64,000 nt of DNA from assembly GCF_030848945.1 (NCBI RefSeq), contig NZ_JANHAX010000003.1:496001-560000 (forward strand). The letters run 5' to 3'. The translations under genes and the position numbers were made by a program. The number at the start of each line of letters is the position of its first letter. Position 1 is the stretch's first letter. The notes beneath the pieces are model-generated. The model saw only the letters and a program-made list of their open reading frames with translations, ran no database searches and was not told the origin of the DNA. The stretch comes from Marimonas arenosa. Its GTDB lineage: Bacteria; Pseudomonadota; Alphaproteobacteria; Rhodobacterales; Rhodobacteraceae. This document shows positions 1 through 8,286 of the stretch, piece after piece.

Positions 1-525
1 CTTCACGATGGCGAAACTGTTAGCCGATTCCATACGCCCACGAAGGGTTTTGTCGTCGAGCGGGGCGGGCAGCACGGCGAACACCTCGTTGCGTGCGGTC
101 AGCGGCAGGCCGGCACGCGCCGCCGCGGCCATGACCGAGGCGACACCGGGAACAACCTCGACCGTATGGTGCGGCGCCAACCGGGCATGGACATACATGA
201 ACGAGCCGTAGAAGAATGGATCGCCTTCGCAGAGAAAGGCGACATCCTGGCCGCAGTCCAGCGCCTCGGCGATGCGTGCCGCACCGAGGTCATACGCCGC
301 CTGCGCCGGGGCGCGGTCGCGGGTCATCGGGATGTCGAGGCGGATCTCGTGGGCGCTGGCGGAGATATGCGTCGCGGCGATGTTGCGGGCGATACTTTCG
401 GTGCCGGGAAGCGCCGGATAGGCAATGATCGGGGTGGCGGCGATCAGGCGTGCTGCCTTCAGCGTAATCAGTTCAGGATCGCCGGGACCAAGGCCGACGC
501 CAAAGAGAGTTCCCGGCATTGTCAT
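1..525 (-). CDS. cobI: Precorrin-2 C20-methyltransferase, 3' end outside window
   Basis: The gene is cut by the left edge; the first 175 codons are visible. The translation opens MTMPGTLFGVGLGPGDPE, the tetrapyrrole (TP) methylase N-terminus, followed by the family blocks CEGDPFFYGS and VVPGVASVMAAA. CobI methylates C-20 of precorrin-2 with S-adenosylmethionine, an early ring-contraction step of aerobic-type B12 synthesis. The ATG overlaps the cobL stop as ATGA, so the two are translationally coupled; this decides the start over the ATG two codons downstream. It sits last among the visible genes of the minus-strand cob operon. Identification as CobI rather than another TP methylase rests on the motifs and on cobL/cobH beside it. 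Confidence 0.88.
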   Translation of the reverse strand, partial: MTMPGTLFGVGLGPGDPELITLKAARLIAATPIIAYPALPGTESIARNIAATHISASAHEIRLDIPMTRDRAPAQAAYDLGAARIAEALDCGQDVAFLCEGDPFFYGSFMYVHARLAPHHTVEVVPGVASVMAAAARAGLPLTARNEVFAVLPAPLDDKTLRGRMESANSFAIVK

Positions 526-1724
526 CGTTTCACGAGGCTCCACTGCGTGACCGGCATCAACGGACGCCAGCCAGTGCGGGGACCAACCGGCGCGGCGCGG
601 GAGATCTGGAGCTTGACCAACTGGCCTCCATATTTCTTGTTCAATTCCAGAAGGATGGCCTCGGATTCCAGCGTCACGGCGTTGGCGACGAGACGGCCCA
701 GCGGACGCAGTGCCTCCCAGGCGGCGTCCAAGGTCTGGTGGCTGAGCCCGCCGCCGATGAAGATCGCGTCGGGCGGCTCCAGCCCGGTGAGCGCCTGTGG
801 CACGGTGCCGTCGATCAGCTCGAGCCGGGGTGTGCCCAGCGCCAGCGCGTTGGCGGCGGCCAGCGCGCGGCGGTCGGGCCGCGGTTCGATGCCGATGGCG
901 CGGGTGTGGCGGGCGCCGCGCATCCATTCTATGGCGACCGAGCCGCATCCCGACCCGATATCCCACAACAGCGCGCCGCGCATCGGCATCAGCTTGGCCA
1001 GCGTGGCGGCGCGGACCTCCTGCTTGGTCATGGTGCCGTCGGATTGGAACATCTCGTCCGGCAGGCCGGGCACGCGCGGCAAGAGCGCGGCATCCGGCGC
1101 GGCGACGCATTCGACCGCCAGCGTGTTGAAGGCGGGAACGGTGTGGGCCCAGGTTGCGGCGATCCCGTCGAAGCGTTGTTCGTTTTTGCCGCCCATACTC
1201 GCCAGTACGGTCATGCGCGATTGGCCGAAGCCGCGCTCGGCGAGGAAGCGGGCGATCTGCGCCGGCGTTTCCTCGCCGGTGGTGAGGATCAGCAACCGCG
1301 CATCCGGCTGGATGAAGGCGATCATCTGCTCGACCGGGCGGCCATGCACGGTGAGGGTTTCGAGATCGGCCATCGACCAGCCCATTCGGGCCGCGGCCAG
1401 TTGAAACGCCGAAAGCTGGGGGTGGTAGGTGATTTCGGCCGGGTCGATGGCGCGGCCGATACGGGCGCCGACCGAGAACCACAAGGGATCGCCGGTGGCG
1501 AGCACGACGACGCGCTTGCCCTTGAGCCCGGCCAGGTTGTCGATCAGCGCATCGAACGGCGAGGGCCAGGAGAGGCGTTCGGCGGTGGCGTTGCCCGACA
1601 GCGTGTGGTGCCGGTCGCCGCCGATGATGATTTCAGCCGCCTCGACCACGGCGCGGGTGGCCGGGGTCAGGCCCTCAAGCCCATCCTCGCCGATGCCGAC
1701 AATATGCAGCCAAGGTGCGGTCAC
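522..1724 (-). CDS. cobL: Precorrin-6Y C5,15-methyltransferase (decarboxylating), CbiE-CbiT fusion
   Basis: A 400-residue protein with two fused domains. The N-terminal half is a TP-methylase (CbiE-like; HIVGIGEDGLEGL at the start, ATGDPLWFSVG inside). The C-terminal half is a class I SAM methyltransferase (CbiT-like; motif WDIGSGCGSVAIEW). CobL methylates precorrin-6B at C-5 and C-15 and decarboxylates the C-12 acetate. The start is a GTG that overlaps the cobH stop (GTGA); longer in-frame extensions run into cobH and are rejected. The length of about 400 residues fits full-length CobL. Confidence 0.95.
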   Translation of the reverse strand: MTAPWLHIVGIGEDGLEGLTPATRAVVEAAEIIIGGDRHHTLSGNATAERLSWPSPFDALIDNLAGLKGKRVVVLATGDPLWFSVGARIGRAIDPAEITYHPQLSAFQLAAARMGWSMADLETLTVHGRPVEQMIAFIQPDARLLILTTGEETPAQIARFLAERGFGQSRMTVLASMGGKNEQRFDGIAATWAHTVPAFNTLAVECVAAPDAALLPRVPGLPDEMFQSDGTMTKQEVRAATLAKLMPMRGALLWDIGSGCGSVAIEWMRGARHTRAIGIEPRPDRRALAAANALALGTPRLELIDGTVPQALTGLEPPDAIFIGGGLSHQTLDAAWEALRPLGRLVANAVTLESEAILLELNKKYGGQLVKLQISRAAPVGPRTGWRPLMPVTQWSLVKR

Positions 1725-2359
1725 AAACGATCCTCCGGCAATCCGGCGGCCAGCGCGTTGACGGCTGCCGAAGCCATGGCGGAGCCGCCGCGGCGGCCGC
1801 GCAGGGCGATGAAATCCGCGCCGCGCGGATTGGCGGCGAGCTCGGCTTTGGATTCGGCGGCGCCGACGAACCCGACCGGGAAGCCGAGGATCAGTGCGGG
1901 CGGCGCGGCGCCGTCGTCGATTAGTTCCAGCAGGTGGAAGAGTGCCGTCGGTGCATTGCCGATGGCAACGACGGCGCCTTCGAGCCAGTCGGTCCAGAGC
2001 TCGACCGCGGCGGCCGAGCGGGTGTTGCCGATGCCGGCGGCGATTCCCCGCGTCTTGGGGTGGTTGAGGGTGCAGACTACCTCGTTCTTCGCTGGCAGAT
2101 AACGGCGGATAATGCCGGCTGCGACCATTTCGCAATCGCACAGGATCGGCGCGCCGCGACGCAGCGCCGCGTGGCCGGCGTCATATGCCAGCGGTGAAAA
2201 GGCCAGACGGTCGGCGACCTCGACCATGCCGCAGGAGTGAATGAGGCGGATGGCAACAGATTGCAGGCCCGGGGGGAAGCGATCCAGCCGCGCTTCGCGC
2301 CGGACGGTGGCGAAGCTTTCGGCGTAGATGGCGCTGGGGTTTTTCTCGTAGGGGCGCAA
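1721..2359 (-). CDS. cobH: Precorrin-8X methylmutase
   Basis: A 212-residue CbiC/CobH family protein. It moves the C-11 methyl to C-12 and converts precorrin-8X to hydrogenobyrinate. The signature RLIHSCGMVEV is present; His41 corresponds to the family's active-site histidine. Also conserved are the DCEMVAAGI segment and the VGFVGAAESK loop. The first codon is TTG (read LRPYEK...); no ATG or GTG lies before the catalytic block, so TTG is taken as the start, with only a weak ribosome site. The stop overlaps the cobL GTG start. Confidence 0.95.
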   Translation of the reverse strand: MRPYEKNPSAIYAESFATVRREARLDRFPPGLQSVAIRLIHSCGMVEVADRLAFSPLAYDAGHAALRRGAPILCDCEMVAAGIIRRYLPAKNEVVCTLNHPKTRGIAAGIGNTRSAAAVELWTDWLEGAVVAIGNAPTALFHLLELIDDGAAPPALILGFPVGFVGAAESKAELAANPRGADFIALRGRRGGSAMASAAVNALAAGLPEDRL

Positions 2360-2394
2360 GTCTGATCTTTCGCGAGTGGTGCCTGCGGGACCCG

Positions 2395-2443
2395 GGGCGC
2401 TGCCCCCGGACCCCCGAGGTATTTGGGGTCAGGTAAAGAGCGG
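2395..2443 (-). repeat. GC hairpin plus GAGTATTT-type dispersed element (copy 1)
   Basis: Between cobH and cbiX. It holds a short C/G-rich hairpin (CCGGGG...CCCCGG around 2395-2413) followed on the plus strand by GAGGTATTTGGGGTCAGGTAAAG. The layout, proline-codon-like C runs and then the (G)AGTATTT..AAGATGAA-like word, recurs near 24.02, 32.15, 43.77 and 50.07 kb. The hairpin may act as a terminator or processing site between cbiX and cobH. Confidence 0.6.
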
Positions 2444-2444
2444 A

Positions 2445-3653
2445 TCAGGCACGGTGTTTTCGGGCGCTCTCAGGTCCATGCGGGTGTTTGGCGTGGGGAT
2501 AGACTGGGTGGTGGTGGTGATGCTCGTGGTCGTGGGAATGGTCATGATCGTGGGAATGGTGGTGATGATGGTGCCGGTCAAGATCGAGCCGACACTCGCC
2601 GGTGCAGAACGTGTCGCAGAGTGTGCAGTCGGCGACATTGGAGCCCGGGGCGTTTGCCCCCTGGCCTTCGACATGGTGATGATGGCTTTCCTGTACGCTA
2701 CCGACCTCAGCCTCGAAGCCCAGCACCTGGGTACGGTATTTGCACATCACACAATTGGTTGGCGGAACCTCGCTGAAAGCCGGATGGCCGGCCCGCTCCC
2801 CGGGCGGGATTTCACGGGTTTCGCCCGATTCCAACGCCAGGATCTGGGTGCGATAGGCGCAGGTGCCGCAATTGGGTGGCGGGGTCGTCGCCAGTTGTTC
2901 GGTCACGCGTTCGGCGAAGGTTTCGAGCACCTTGGGATGATCGCCAAGATACCCTGCCTTGACGAACTGGATGTCGGGATGCTGCGCCGCCACCTGATCG
3001 GTGAACCCGTAAATGCGATCGATCAGGATGCCGGAGAACAGGAAATAGGGGAAGACGACGATGCGCCTGTAGCCGAGTTTGGCAGCGTGGCGGAGGCATG
3101 GCTCGACCAGCGGGAAGGTGACGCCCGAATAGCCGACCTCAAGCCAGCCGAAACCCATGCCTTCCTGCAGCAGGCGCGCGATCTTGGCGACATTGCCGTT
3201 GGCGTCGGGATCGGACGCGCCGCGACCGATGACGACGAGGCAGGTTTCCGCGAGCGGCACGGCCCCGAGCTTGACATTGGCGCGATCCACCGCCTCCCGG
3301 ATGCGGGCTCCGGCCGCGGCGATCATCTTGGGATCAACCCCGAGTTCACGGCCATAGGACACCTGCAAGCCGTGCTGCGCGGCATAGGTGTTGAGCACGG
3401 TGGGGATGTCGTTCTTGGTGTGCATCGCGGCAAACAACATGCCCGGGACGGCGAGGATGCGGTCACAACCTCTTTCTCGCAGCTTGTCGAGGCCGGCGCG
3501 GATCACCGGGTTGGCGAATTCGAGATAGCCGAATTCGCAATCCCAGTCGTCGGGGAAGTAGCCCGGCAGTTTCTCGGCCAGCACCGAGAATTCATCGACG
3601 GCTTTTTGAGAGCGCGAGCCGTGGCCGCAGATCATCACACCGATTTTCGACAT
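2445..3653 (-). CDS. cbiX: Sirohydrochlorin cobaltochelatase, long CbiX type with His-rich tail
   Basis: A 402-residue CbiX. The N-terminus (KIGVMICGHGSRS) carries the chelatase GHGSR motif, and a second chelatase-like half follows (VVIGRGASDPDANGN). After about residue 265 come paired-Cys segments (NCGTC, NCVMC, then DCTLCDTFC), which could hold a metal or Fe-S centre as known for long CbiX proteins. The last 45 or so residues are dominated by His and Asp. The role is insertion of Co2+ into sirohydrochlorin. Two ATGs compete: one overlaps the upstream stop (ATGA at 3662), and one at 3653 sits about 10 nt behind AGGAGG. The second is preferred. It belongs to the cob operon behind the leader at 3.9-4.1 kb. 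Confidence 0.93.
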   Translation of the reverse strand: MSKIGVMICGHGSRSQKAVDEFSVLAEKLPGYFPDDWDCEFGYLEFANPVIRAGLDKLRERGCDRILAVPGMLFAAMHTKNDIPTVLNTYAAQHGLQVSYGRELGVDPKMIAAAGARIREAVDRANVKLGAVPLAETCLVVIGRGASDPDANGNVAKIARLLQEGMGFGWLEVGYSGVTFPLVEPCLRHAAKLGYRRIVVFPYFLFSGILIDRIYGFTDQVAAQHPDIQFVKAGYLGDHPKVLETFAERVTEQLATTPPPNCGTCAYRTQILALESGETREIPPGERAGHPAFSEVPPTNCVMCKYRTQVLGFEAEVGSVQESHHHHVEGQGANAPGSNVADCTLCDTFCTGECRLDLDRHHHHHHSHDHDHSHDHEHHHHHPVYPHAKHPHGPESARKHRA

Positions 3654-3658
3654 CGGGG

Positions 3659-3877
3659 TCATGCCTCCTGAGGATCGGCTTCGGTGTCTTCGGTCTCGTC
3701 GCCTTCGGCGGCATCCTTGCGATCTTTCGCGGCCTTCCACAGCCCGATGGCAATAGCGGCACCGAGGGCGGCGGCACCGAGCCAGTGACCATGGCCGGCG
3801 ACCTCGGCCAGGTGGCCGGGATGGGCCTGGGCGGCGCTGGCCATGAAGGTGGCGGTCGGGATGGTGAGCATGCGCAT
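3659..3877 (-). CDS. Small membrane protein, DUF6732-like
   Basis: A 72-residue protein. The N-terminus looks like a signal sequence ending in AQA before HPGHLAEVAGHGHW, a His-rich exported segment. One predicted membrane helix follows (LGAAALGAAIAIGLW), then an acidic tail. The HPGH...GHGHW pattern is typical of short proteins that Rhodobacteraceae keep beside cbiX; I link it to DUF6732 from memory of that pattern. Its stop overlaps the upstream ATG of cbiX. A role in cobalt handling or import is suggested by the histidines and the operon, but it is inference. Confidence 0.7.
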   Translation of the reverse strand: MRMLTIPTATFMASAAQAHPGHLAEVAGHGHWLGAAALGAAIAIGLWKAAKDRKDAAEGDETEDTEADPQEA

Positions 3878-3934
3878 GTTGGTCCCCTCGTCGTTCAGAT
3901 TGGCCCGACATGCCGAAACCCGAAGCGGCCAGGG

Positions 3935-4090
3935 TGGCCCGCTGTCGACGACGCCTGACCTGATCCCCGGGATGGGTCGATCCTGACAGACACTCCTTTC
4001 CGGCCCTTGGACGGGCTTCGTCTGTCTTTCGTATAGGCGGGGGCGCCGGTCGGTGCAATTCCCAATCCGCCGCGGCGGCTCTGCTTTACG
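3935..4090 (-). promoter_or_regulatory. Candidate diverged cobalamin riboswitch leader of the cbiX/cob operon
   Basis: The roughly 310 bp between this operon and the GST gene is not coding. Read on the minus strand it shows, in riboswitch order: GGGAA, a possible stem, GCCCCCGCC, a GAAGCC...GGCCGGAAAGG arm, and GTCAGGATCGACCC. These resemble the GGGAA, CCCCGC, GAGCC/GGGAAGG and B12-box (GTCAGGANACCTGCC) elements of cobalamin riboswitches. A stem GACAGAC/GTCTGTC (around 4019-4026 with 3982-3989) closes the arm. The ACTGT piece after CCCCGC is not conserved (TATAC). The call rests on motif order plus position before B12 genes; it has not been folded. Confidence 0.5.
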
Positions 4091-4190
4091 ACATGTGCGC
4101 TGATACGAAGGCCCCTGCGCGCGGAGCGCCTATTGGGTCCTACAACGGTGGTGCTTAGTCTTTGTAAAGCAAAGAAAAAGGAGCAGCGGT

Positions 4191-5177
4191 ATGGGTCAGC
4201 TTGTGGACGGGACATGGACAACCGGATGGTATGACACCAAAAAAAGCGGCGGTGCGTTCAAGAGGACGACGGCCGGGTTTCGCAACTGGATCACGCCCGA
4301 CGGGGCGCCGGGGCCGTCGGGCGAGGGGGGATTCGCGGCCGAGAGCGGGCGCTATCACATGTATGTCTCCTATGCCTGTCCCTGGGCGCATCGCACGCTG
4401 ATCTTTCGCGCGCTCAAGGGGCTGGCGCCGCATGTCGGCGTGTCGGTTGTCCATCCCGACATGCTGGAGGACGGCTGGAGTTTCGACACCGAATTCCCCG
4501 GAGCGACAGGCGATGAGCTCTTTGGCTTGGCGTACCTGCGCGACATCTACGTCAGGGCTGATCCGCGGGTGTCCGGGCGGGTGACGGTCCCAGTGCTGTG
4601 GGACCGGGAGCGCGAAACCATCGTGTCGAATGAGAGTTCCGAAATTATCCGGATGTTCAATTCGGCCTTCGACGGCCTGACCGGCAACGATCTGGACTTC
4701 TGGCCCGCACCGCTTCGGAGCGAAATTGAGGACGTGAATTCAAGGATTTACGACACCTTGAACAATGGCGTGTACAAGGCTGGGTTTGCCACGACGCAGG
4801 CCGCCTACGAGGCGGCGGTGGTGCCGCTTTTCGAGACGCTCGACTGGCTGGAACGGTGTTTGTCCGAGCACCGCTACCTGATGGGAGACCGGGTCACCGA
4901 GGCCGACTGGCGGCTGTTCCCGACGCTGGTGCGGTTCGATGCGGTCTATCACGGCCACTTCAAGTGCAACCGGCGCAGGATCGTCGACTACCCCAATCTC
5001 TGGGCCTATACCCGCGAACTTTACCAATGGCCCGGCGTGCGCGAGACCGTGCACCTCGACCACATCACGCGGCACTATCATTACAGCCACGCGACCATAA
5101 ATCCGCACCGGATCGTGCCGGTTGGCCCGGTTCTGGACTTTGAAATGGCCCATGGCCGGGCGGCGATGCGGGTTTGA
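4191..5177 (+). CDS. Glutathione S-transferase, glutathionyl-hydroquinone reductase type (YqjG/ECM4-like)
   Basis: A 328-residue omega-like GST. The redox motif is CPWAHR with Cys63 as the likely catalytic residue. The order SYACPWAHRT, SNESSEIIRMFN, then a C-terminal helical domain with YLMGDRVTEADWRLFPTLVRFD, is that of the GS-hydroquinone reductases, which reduce glutathionylated (chloro)hydroquinones with glutathione. The start has a clear AAGGAG box 8 nt upstream. Single gene, divergent from the cbiX leader. The family is firm; the natural substrate is unknown. Confidence 0.93.
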   Translation: MGQLVDGTWTTGWYDTKKSGGAFKRTTAGFRNWITPDGAPGPSGEGGFAAESGRYHMYVSYACPWAHRTLIFRALKGLAPHVGVSVVHPDMLEDGWSFDTEFPGATGDELFGLAYLRDIYVRADPRVSGRVTVPVLWDRERETIVSNESSEIIRMFNSAFDGLTGNDLDFWPAPLRSEIEDVNSRIYDTLNNGVYKAGFATTQAAYEAAVVPLFETLDWLERCLSEHRYLMGDRVTEADWRLFPTLVRFDAVYHGHFKCNRRRIVDYPNLWAYTRELYQWPGVRETVHLDHITRHYHYSHATINPHRIVPVGPVLDFEMAHGRAAMRV

Positions 5178-5198
5178 AGCCGGAAATGAAACCAAAGT

Positions 5199-5300
5199 AT
5201 CGTAAATCCGCCGTCCCGGCAGGTTAATCGCCGCGGACGCCCGGTTTTCGCGTGTATGGCGCGCTGGCTGGCAGTCTGGCTGCGAAGCGTATGGCATACG
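5199..5300 (+). repeat. Three-copy intergenic element, copy A
   Basis: It starts with ATCGTAAATCCGCCGTCCCG, which matches copy C (57390-57409) at 17 of 20 positions, continues with GGTTAA, and then has TATGGC...CTGGCTGGCA...TCTGGCTG. The small reading frame seen in copies B and C begins at 5256 here (M-A-R-W-L-A-V-W-L) but does not end at the same length. It lies between two convergent genes (GST and the receiver). The function is unknown. Confidence 0.6.
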
Positions 5301-5345
5301 ATCAGGTATGGATTCACCGGAAATTTACTTAATCCGGCGTGCGCT

Positions 5346-5711
5346 TCAGTCCCGCGGCCGGCCGTAGTGCTCGGCCATGGCGGCGATATCCTCGGGTGGC
5401 GTGTCGGCCTGAAGGAAGGCACAGGCGTTTGGGCAGAGCCGGAAGATCGATCCGTCGGAAAAGAAGCTGGTGTTGGTCACGAAGATCACCTGGGCCCGAG
5501 GATGGCGGAACGAGGCGAAATCGGCCACGGCGAGCGCGCTGCCGTCGTCGAGCACGATGTCGACGATCAGCACGTCGGTTTCCTGCGCCTGAAGATGCGC
5601 GACGGCGTCGGACTCGCCGACGGCCAAGGCGGTGTCGATCTCCTGGCGCTCGAGATGCATTTTCCAGATCAGACCGAGTTCGCGTTTGCTTTCGACAATG
5701 AGCGCTTTCAT
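5346..5711 (-). CDS. Stand-alone, degenerate response-regulator receiver domain
   Basis: A 121-residue single receiver (CheY-like) domain with no output domain. Asp51 (DVLIVD) lines up with the phospho-acceptor, and T79 or T81 with the switch residue. The N-terminal acidic pair is largely lost (ALIVESKREL keeps one Glu), and the usual C-terminal KP is replaced by Q101 (AFLQADTPPED). Phosphorylation chemistry is therefore doubtful, and a protein-protein role is possible. The start is the ATG behind GGGGGAAC; a 7-codon extension exists. No histidine kinase is nearby. Confidence 0.8.
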   Translation of the reverse strand: MKALIVESKRELGLIWKMHLERQEIDTALAVGESDAVAHLQAQETDVLIVDIVLDDGSALAVADFASFRHPRAQVIFVTNTSFFSDGSIFRLCPNACAFLQADTPPEDIAAMAEHYGRPRD

Positions 5712-5883
5712 GTTCCCCCGGCCAGCGTTCAAGCGCCTTTCTTCATTAGAGTTTTCTTAACATATGAAATGAAGCAAAACATGAATAAAAGTTTAACTGT
5801 TGGCAACGCTGTGAACGGGATGGCTTGTTTCGCCATAGGAAATCCGGTTGAAGGGGCACCGGATGCTGGAATGGAGGCGCAAG

Positions 5884-6264
5884 GTGAACACCTGGATCAC
5901 GATCTGCGATACCTGCAAGCGCGAAGGCTGGGACGCGGCGCGTGACGCGCAGACCGATGGCGAGGCGCTGGCGGCGCTGATCGAGGCGGCCGCCGAGGGC
6001 CGCGGCGAGGTCAGAACGCGCCGAGTCTCCTGCACTATGGGCTGCGAACGAGCCTGCAACGTGGTCGTACAGGCCGAAGGCAAGATTGGGTATTCCCTTG
6101 GGAAATTCACGCCTGACGCGGTGTCGGCGCAGGCGATTGTCGACTATGCCGGGTTACACGCTGCCAGCGAAACCGGCCAAGTGCCGTTCCGCGAGTGGCC
6201 ACAGGGGGTGAAAGGCCATTTCGTGTCGCGCCAGGTGCCGCCGCCCGTGGATACGGAGGCATGA
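5884..6264 (+). CDS. DUF1636 metal-binding protein of the cobalamin cluster
   Basis: About 126 residues from a GTG that follows GGAGG by 5 nt; an ATG at 5863 would add 7 residues. It has two cysteine clusters: CDTCKREG near the start and a CTMGCERACN block around residues 50-60. These look like a thioredoxin-fold or Fe-S/metal-binding protein of the DUF1636 family, which is habitually found next to cobW/cobalamin genes. The stop overlaps the cobC start (ATGA), which supports co-expression with corrin-ring finishing genes. The biochemical role is not established; handling of cobalt or an electron-transfer step is inference. Confidence 0.85.
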   Translation: MNTWITICDTCKREGWDAARDAQTDGEALAALIEAAAEGRGEVRTRRVSCTMGCERACNVVVQAEGKIGYSLGKFTPDAVSAQAIVDYAGLHAASETGQVPFREWPQGVKGHFVSRQVPPPVDTEA

Positions 6265-7277
6265 GCCAGCCGCGCGATCACGGCGGCGGGCTGGATGCCG
6301 CGGTGGCGCGCTGGGGCGGCGAGCGGGCCGACTGGATCGACCTATCGACCGGGATCAATCCGGTGCCCTATCCGGTCGGCGAGATTTCGCCCGAGGCGTG
6401 GACGGCGCTGCCTGACAACCGGGCGATGGAGCGGTTGTTGCAGGCGGCGCGGACGTTCTGGAATGTGCCGGAGGGGGCGGAAGTCGTTGCTGCCAATGGA
6501 GCAAGCGCAATCATTTCCGCGATGCCGCGGATGCGGGCGTTCGATTTGGTCTATATCCCGGGGCCGACCTACAACGAGCACGCGGCTGCTTTCGAGCTGG
6601 CGGAGTGGATCGTGTTGGACAAGCCTTCGGTCGAGGCGCGGGCGCAAGTTTTCGTTCATCCCAACAACCCGGATGGCAGGTTGGCCGATCCCCAAGTTGT
6701 CGGCAACCGCGCCTGGACGATTGTCGATGAAAGTTTCTGTGATGTCATGCCGGAGGCGAGCTTTGTCGCCCGCACCGATGAGCCGGGGGTGATGGTTCTG
6801 AAGAGCTTGGGCAAATTCTGGGGACTGGCCGGCCTGCGGTTGGGCTTCGCTATAGGCCACCCGAAGACGCTCCACGATCGCGGCCAGTCCCAACTGGAGC
6901 GTTGGTTTGGGAAGGGCAAACCCGTCACCGTCAGCTACGAGAACCCGGCGCTCGCGGATCTGTTGGGGCCGTGGTCGGTGTCTGGCCCGGCGCTGGAGGT
7001 CGGCGCGCGTGCGCTGGCCGATCGCCCCTGGGCCGCGGCGACGCGGGCGCGGCTGGCCGCGGATGCGGTGCGGCTTGACCGGTTAATGGCCAGGCACGGG
7101 CAGTTGCTGGGAGGAACCGACCTGTTCCGGCTTTACGCCGTCGAGGATGCGCTGGCGTTCCAGGCGGGTCTCGCCGAGCGGCATATCTGGAGCCGGGTCT
7201 TCCCTTATTCGGAGACTTGGCTGCGGCTGGGTCTGCCGGCGCCGCATCAGTGGGAGCGGTTGGAGGCGGCGTTGTGA
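6261..7277 (+). CDS. cobC: L-threonine-O-3-phosphate decarboxylase-type PLP enzyme
   Basis: A 338-residue class I/II aminotransferase-fold protein (Pseudomonas denitrificans CobC, Salmonella CobD type). It should make (R)-1-amino-2-propanol phosphate for the nucleotide-loop linker. Seen: [13 protein letters not shown] at the N-terminus, [12 protein letters not shown] for cofactor phosphate contacts, [16 protein letters not shown], and the PLP lysine region [17 protein letters not shown]. The ATG overlaps the DUF1636 stop, and GGAGG lies immediately upstream. It is followed by cobD in the same direction. Confidence 0.93.
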   Translation: MSQPRDHGGGLDAAVARWGGERADWIDLSTGINPVPYPVGEISPEAWTALPDNRAMERLLQAARTFWNVPEGAEVVAANGASAIISAMPRMRAFDLVYIPGPTYNEHAAAFELAEWIVLDKPSVEARAQVFVHPNNPDGRLADPQVVGNRAWTIVDESFCDVMPEASFVARTDEPGVMVLKSLGKFWGLAGLRLGFAIGHPKTLHDRGQSQLERWFGKGKPVTVSYENPALADLLGPWSVSGPALEVGARALADRPWAAATRARLAADAVRLDRLMARHGQLLGGTDLFRLYAVEDALAFQAGLAERHIWSRVFPYSETWLRLGLPAPHQWERLEAAL

Positions 7278-7329
7278 TCACGGCGACCGCAGGATCGCGG
7301 GTCGACGCCCGACCGTGTCGGGGCGCGCC

Positions 7330-8226
7330 ATGAGCCTTCTGCTGGGCATGATCCTCGACGGGGTTTTCGGCGAGCCTCGGGTGGTCTGGGACCGGGTGCC
7401 GCATCCGGCGGTGCTGATGGGGCGCGCGGTGGGATGGTGCGACAGGCGGTTCAACCGCGGCCCGGCACGTCGGCTGAAGGGCGTGGCCTTGGTGGCGGCA
7501 CTGGTGCTGGGGGCGGTGCTGTTGGGATGGGCGATCGCAGAGCTGGGCTGGCTGGCCGAGGTGCTGGCGGTGGCAGTGCTGCTGGCGCAGAAATCACTGG
7601 TCGATCACGTCCGCGCGGTGGCGACGGGATTGCGGATGTCGCTGACCGAGGGGCGGCGGGCGGTGGCGATGATCGTCGGAAGAGATACTGCCGCGATGGA
7701 CGCGGGGGCGGTGGCGCGCGCCGCCATCGAAAGCGCGGCCGAAAACTTCAGTGACGGGGTGCTGGCGCCGGTATTTTGGTATCTCGTCGCCGGGCTGCCG
7801 GGGTTGCTGGTCTACAAGATCACCAACACAGCCGATAGCATGATCGGCTATCGCACCGAGCGGCACGCGGCGTTCGGCTGGGCCGCTGCGCGGCTCGATG
7901 ACCTGTTGAATCTGGTGCCTGCGCGACTGACGGCGCTGCTGATTGCGGCCTCACATGCTCAATTGGGCGCGTGGCGGGAGATCGTTGCCGATGCCCGCCG
8001 CCACCGCTCGCCGAATGCCGGCTGGCCCGAGGCGGCGATGGCGCGGGCGCTTGGTGTCGCCCTGGCCGGACCGCGGTCTTATGACGGCGCGATGCGGGAT
8101 TTTGCCTGGGTCAATCCGAACGGCGACCGTGCACCGGGGCCGCGCGAGATCGAGGCGGCCTGCACCGCGCTGTGGCGGGTTTGGGCCGGGCTTCTGGGGT
8201 TCGCGGTGCTGGCGGTGCTTTTCTGA
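7330..8226 (+). CDS. cobD: Adenosylcobinamide-phosphate synthase, membrane-bound (CbiB/CobD)
   Basis: A 298-residue integral membrane protein that joins adenosylcobyric acid to aminopropanol (phosphate). Family marks: [23 protein letters not shown] at the start, [18 protein letters not shown] in the middle, and [29 protein letters not shown]. About four to five hydrophobic segments are visible. The start is taken at ATG 7330; a GTG 15 nt upstream is possible, and neither has a strong ribosome site. It ends the DUF1636-cobC-cobD operon. Confidence 0.94.
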   Translation: MSLLLGMILDGVFGEPRVVWDRVPHPAVLMGRAVGWCDRRFNRGPARRLKGVALVAALVLGAVLLGWAIAELGWLAEVLAVAVLLAQKSLVDHVRAVATGLRMSLTEGRRAVAMIVGRDTAAMDAGAVARAAIESAAENFSDGVLAPVFWYLVAGLPGLLVYKITNTADSMIGYRTERHAAFGWAAARLDDLLNLVPARLTALLIAASHAQLGAWREIVADARRHRSPNAGWPEAAMARALGVALAGPRSYDGAMRDFAWVNPNGDRAPGPREIEAACTALWRVWAGLLGFAVLAVLF

Positions 8227-8286
8227 CTGGCACGCAATCGGGAAGCTGTTAACCTTTCCGGAATGCAATCGAGGACAAGTGGACAG

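Noticed and set aside
519..2141. Long open frames on the plus strand across cobL/cobH and an N-terminal extension of cobL
   Set aside because: High-GC shadow frames; real cobL and cobH have full family motifs and overlapping start/stop signals in the minus frame.
2500..2580. Tandem GGTGGT/GATG-rich run that looks like a microsatellite
   Set aside because: It is the coding sequence for the His/Asp-rich tail of CbiX, read on the minus strand.
4040..4085. Plus-strand GGTCGGTGCAATTCCCAATC resembling part of an FMN riboswitch
   Set aside because: Only one short block matches, the rest of the FMN aptamer is missing, and the downstream plus-strand gene is a GST, not a riboflavin gene.
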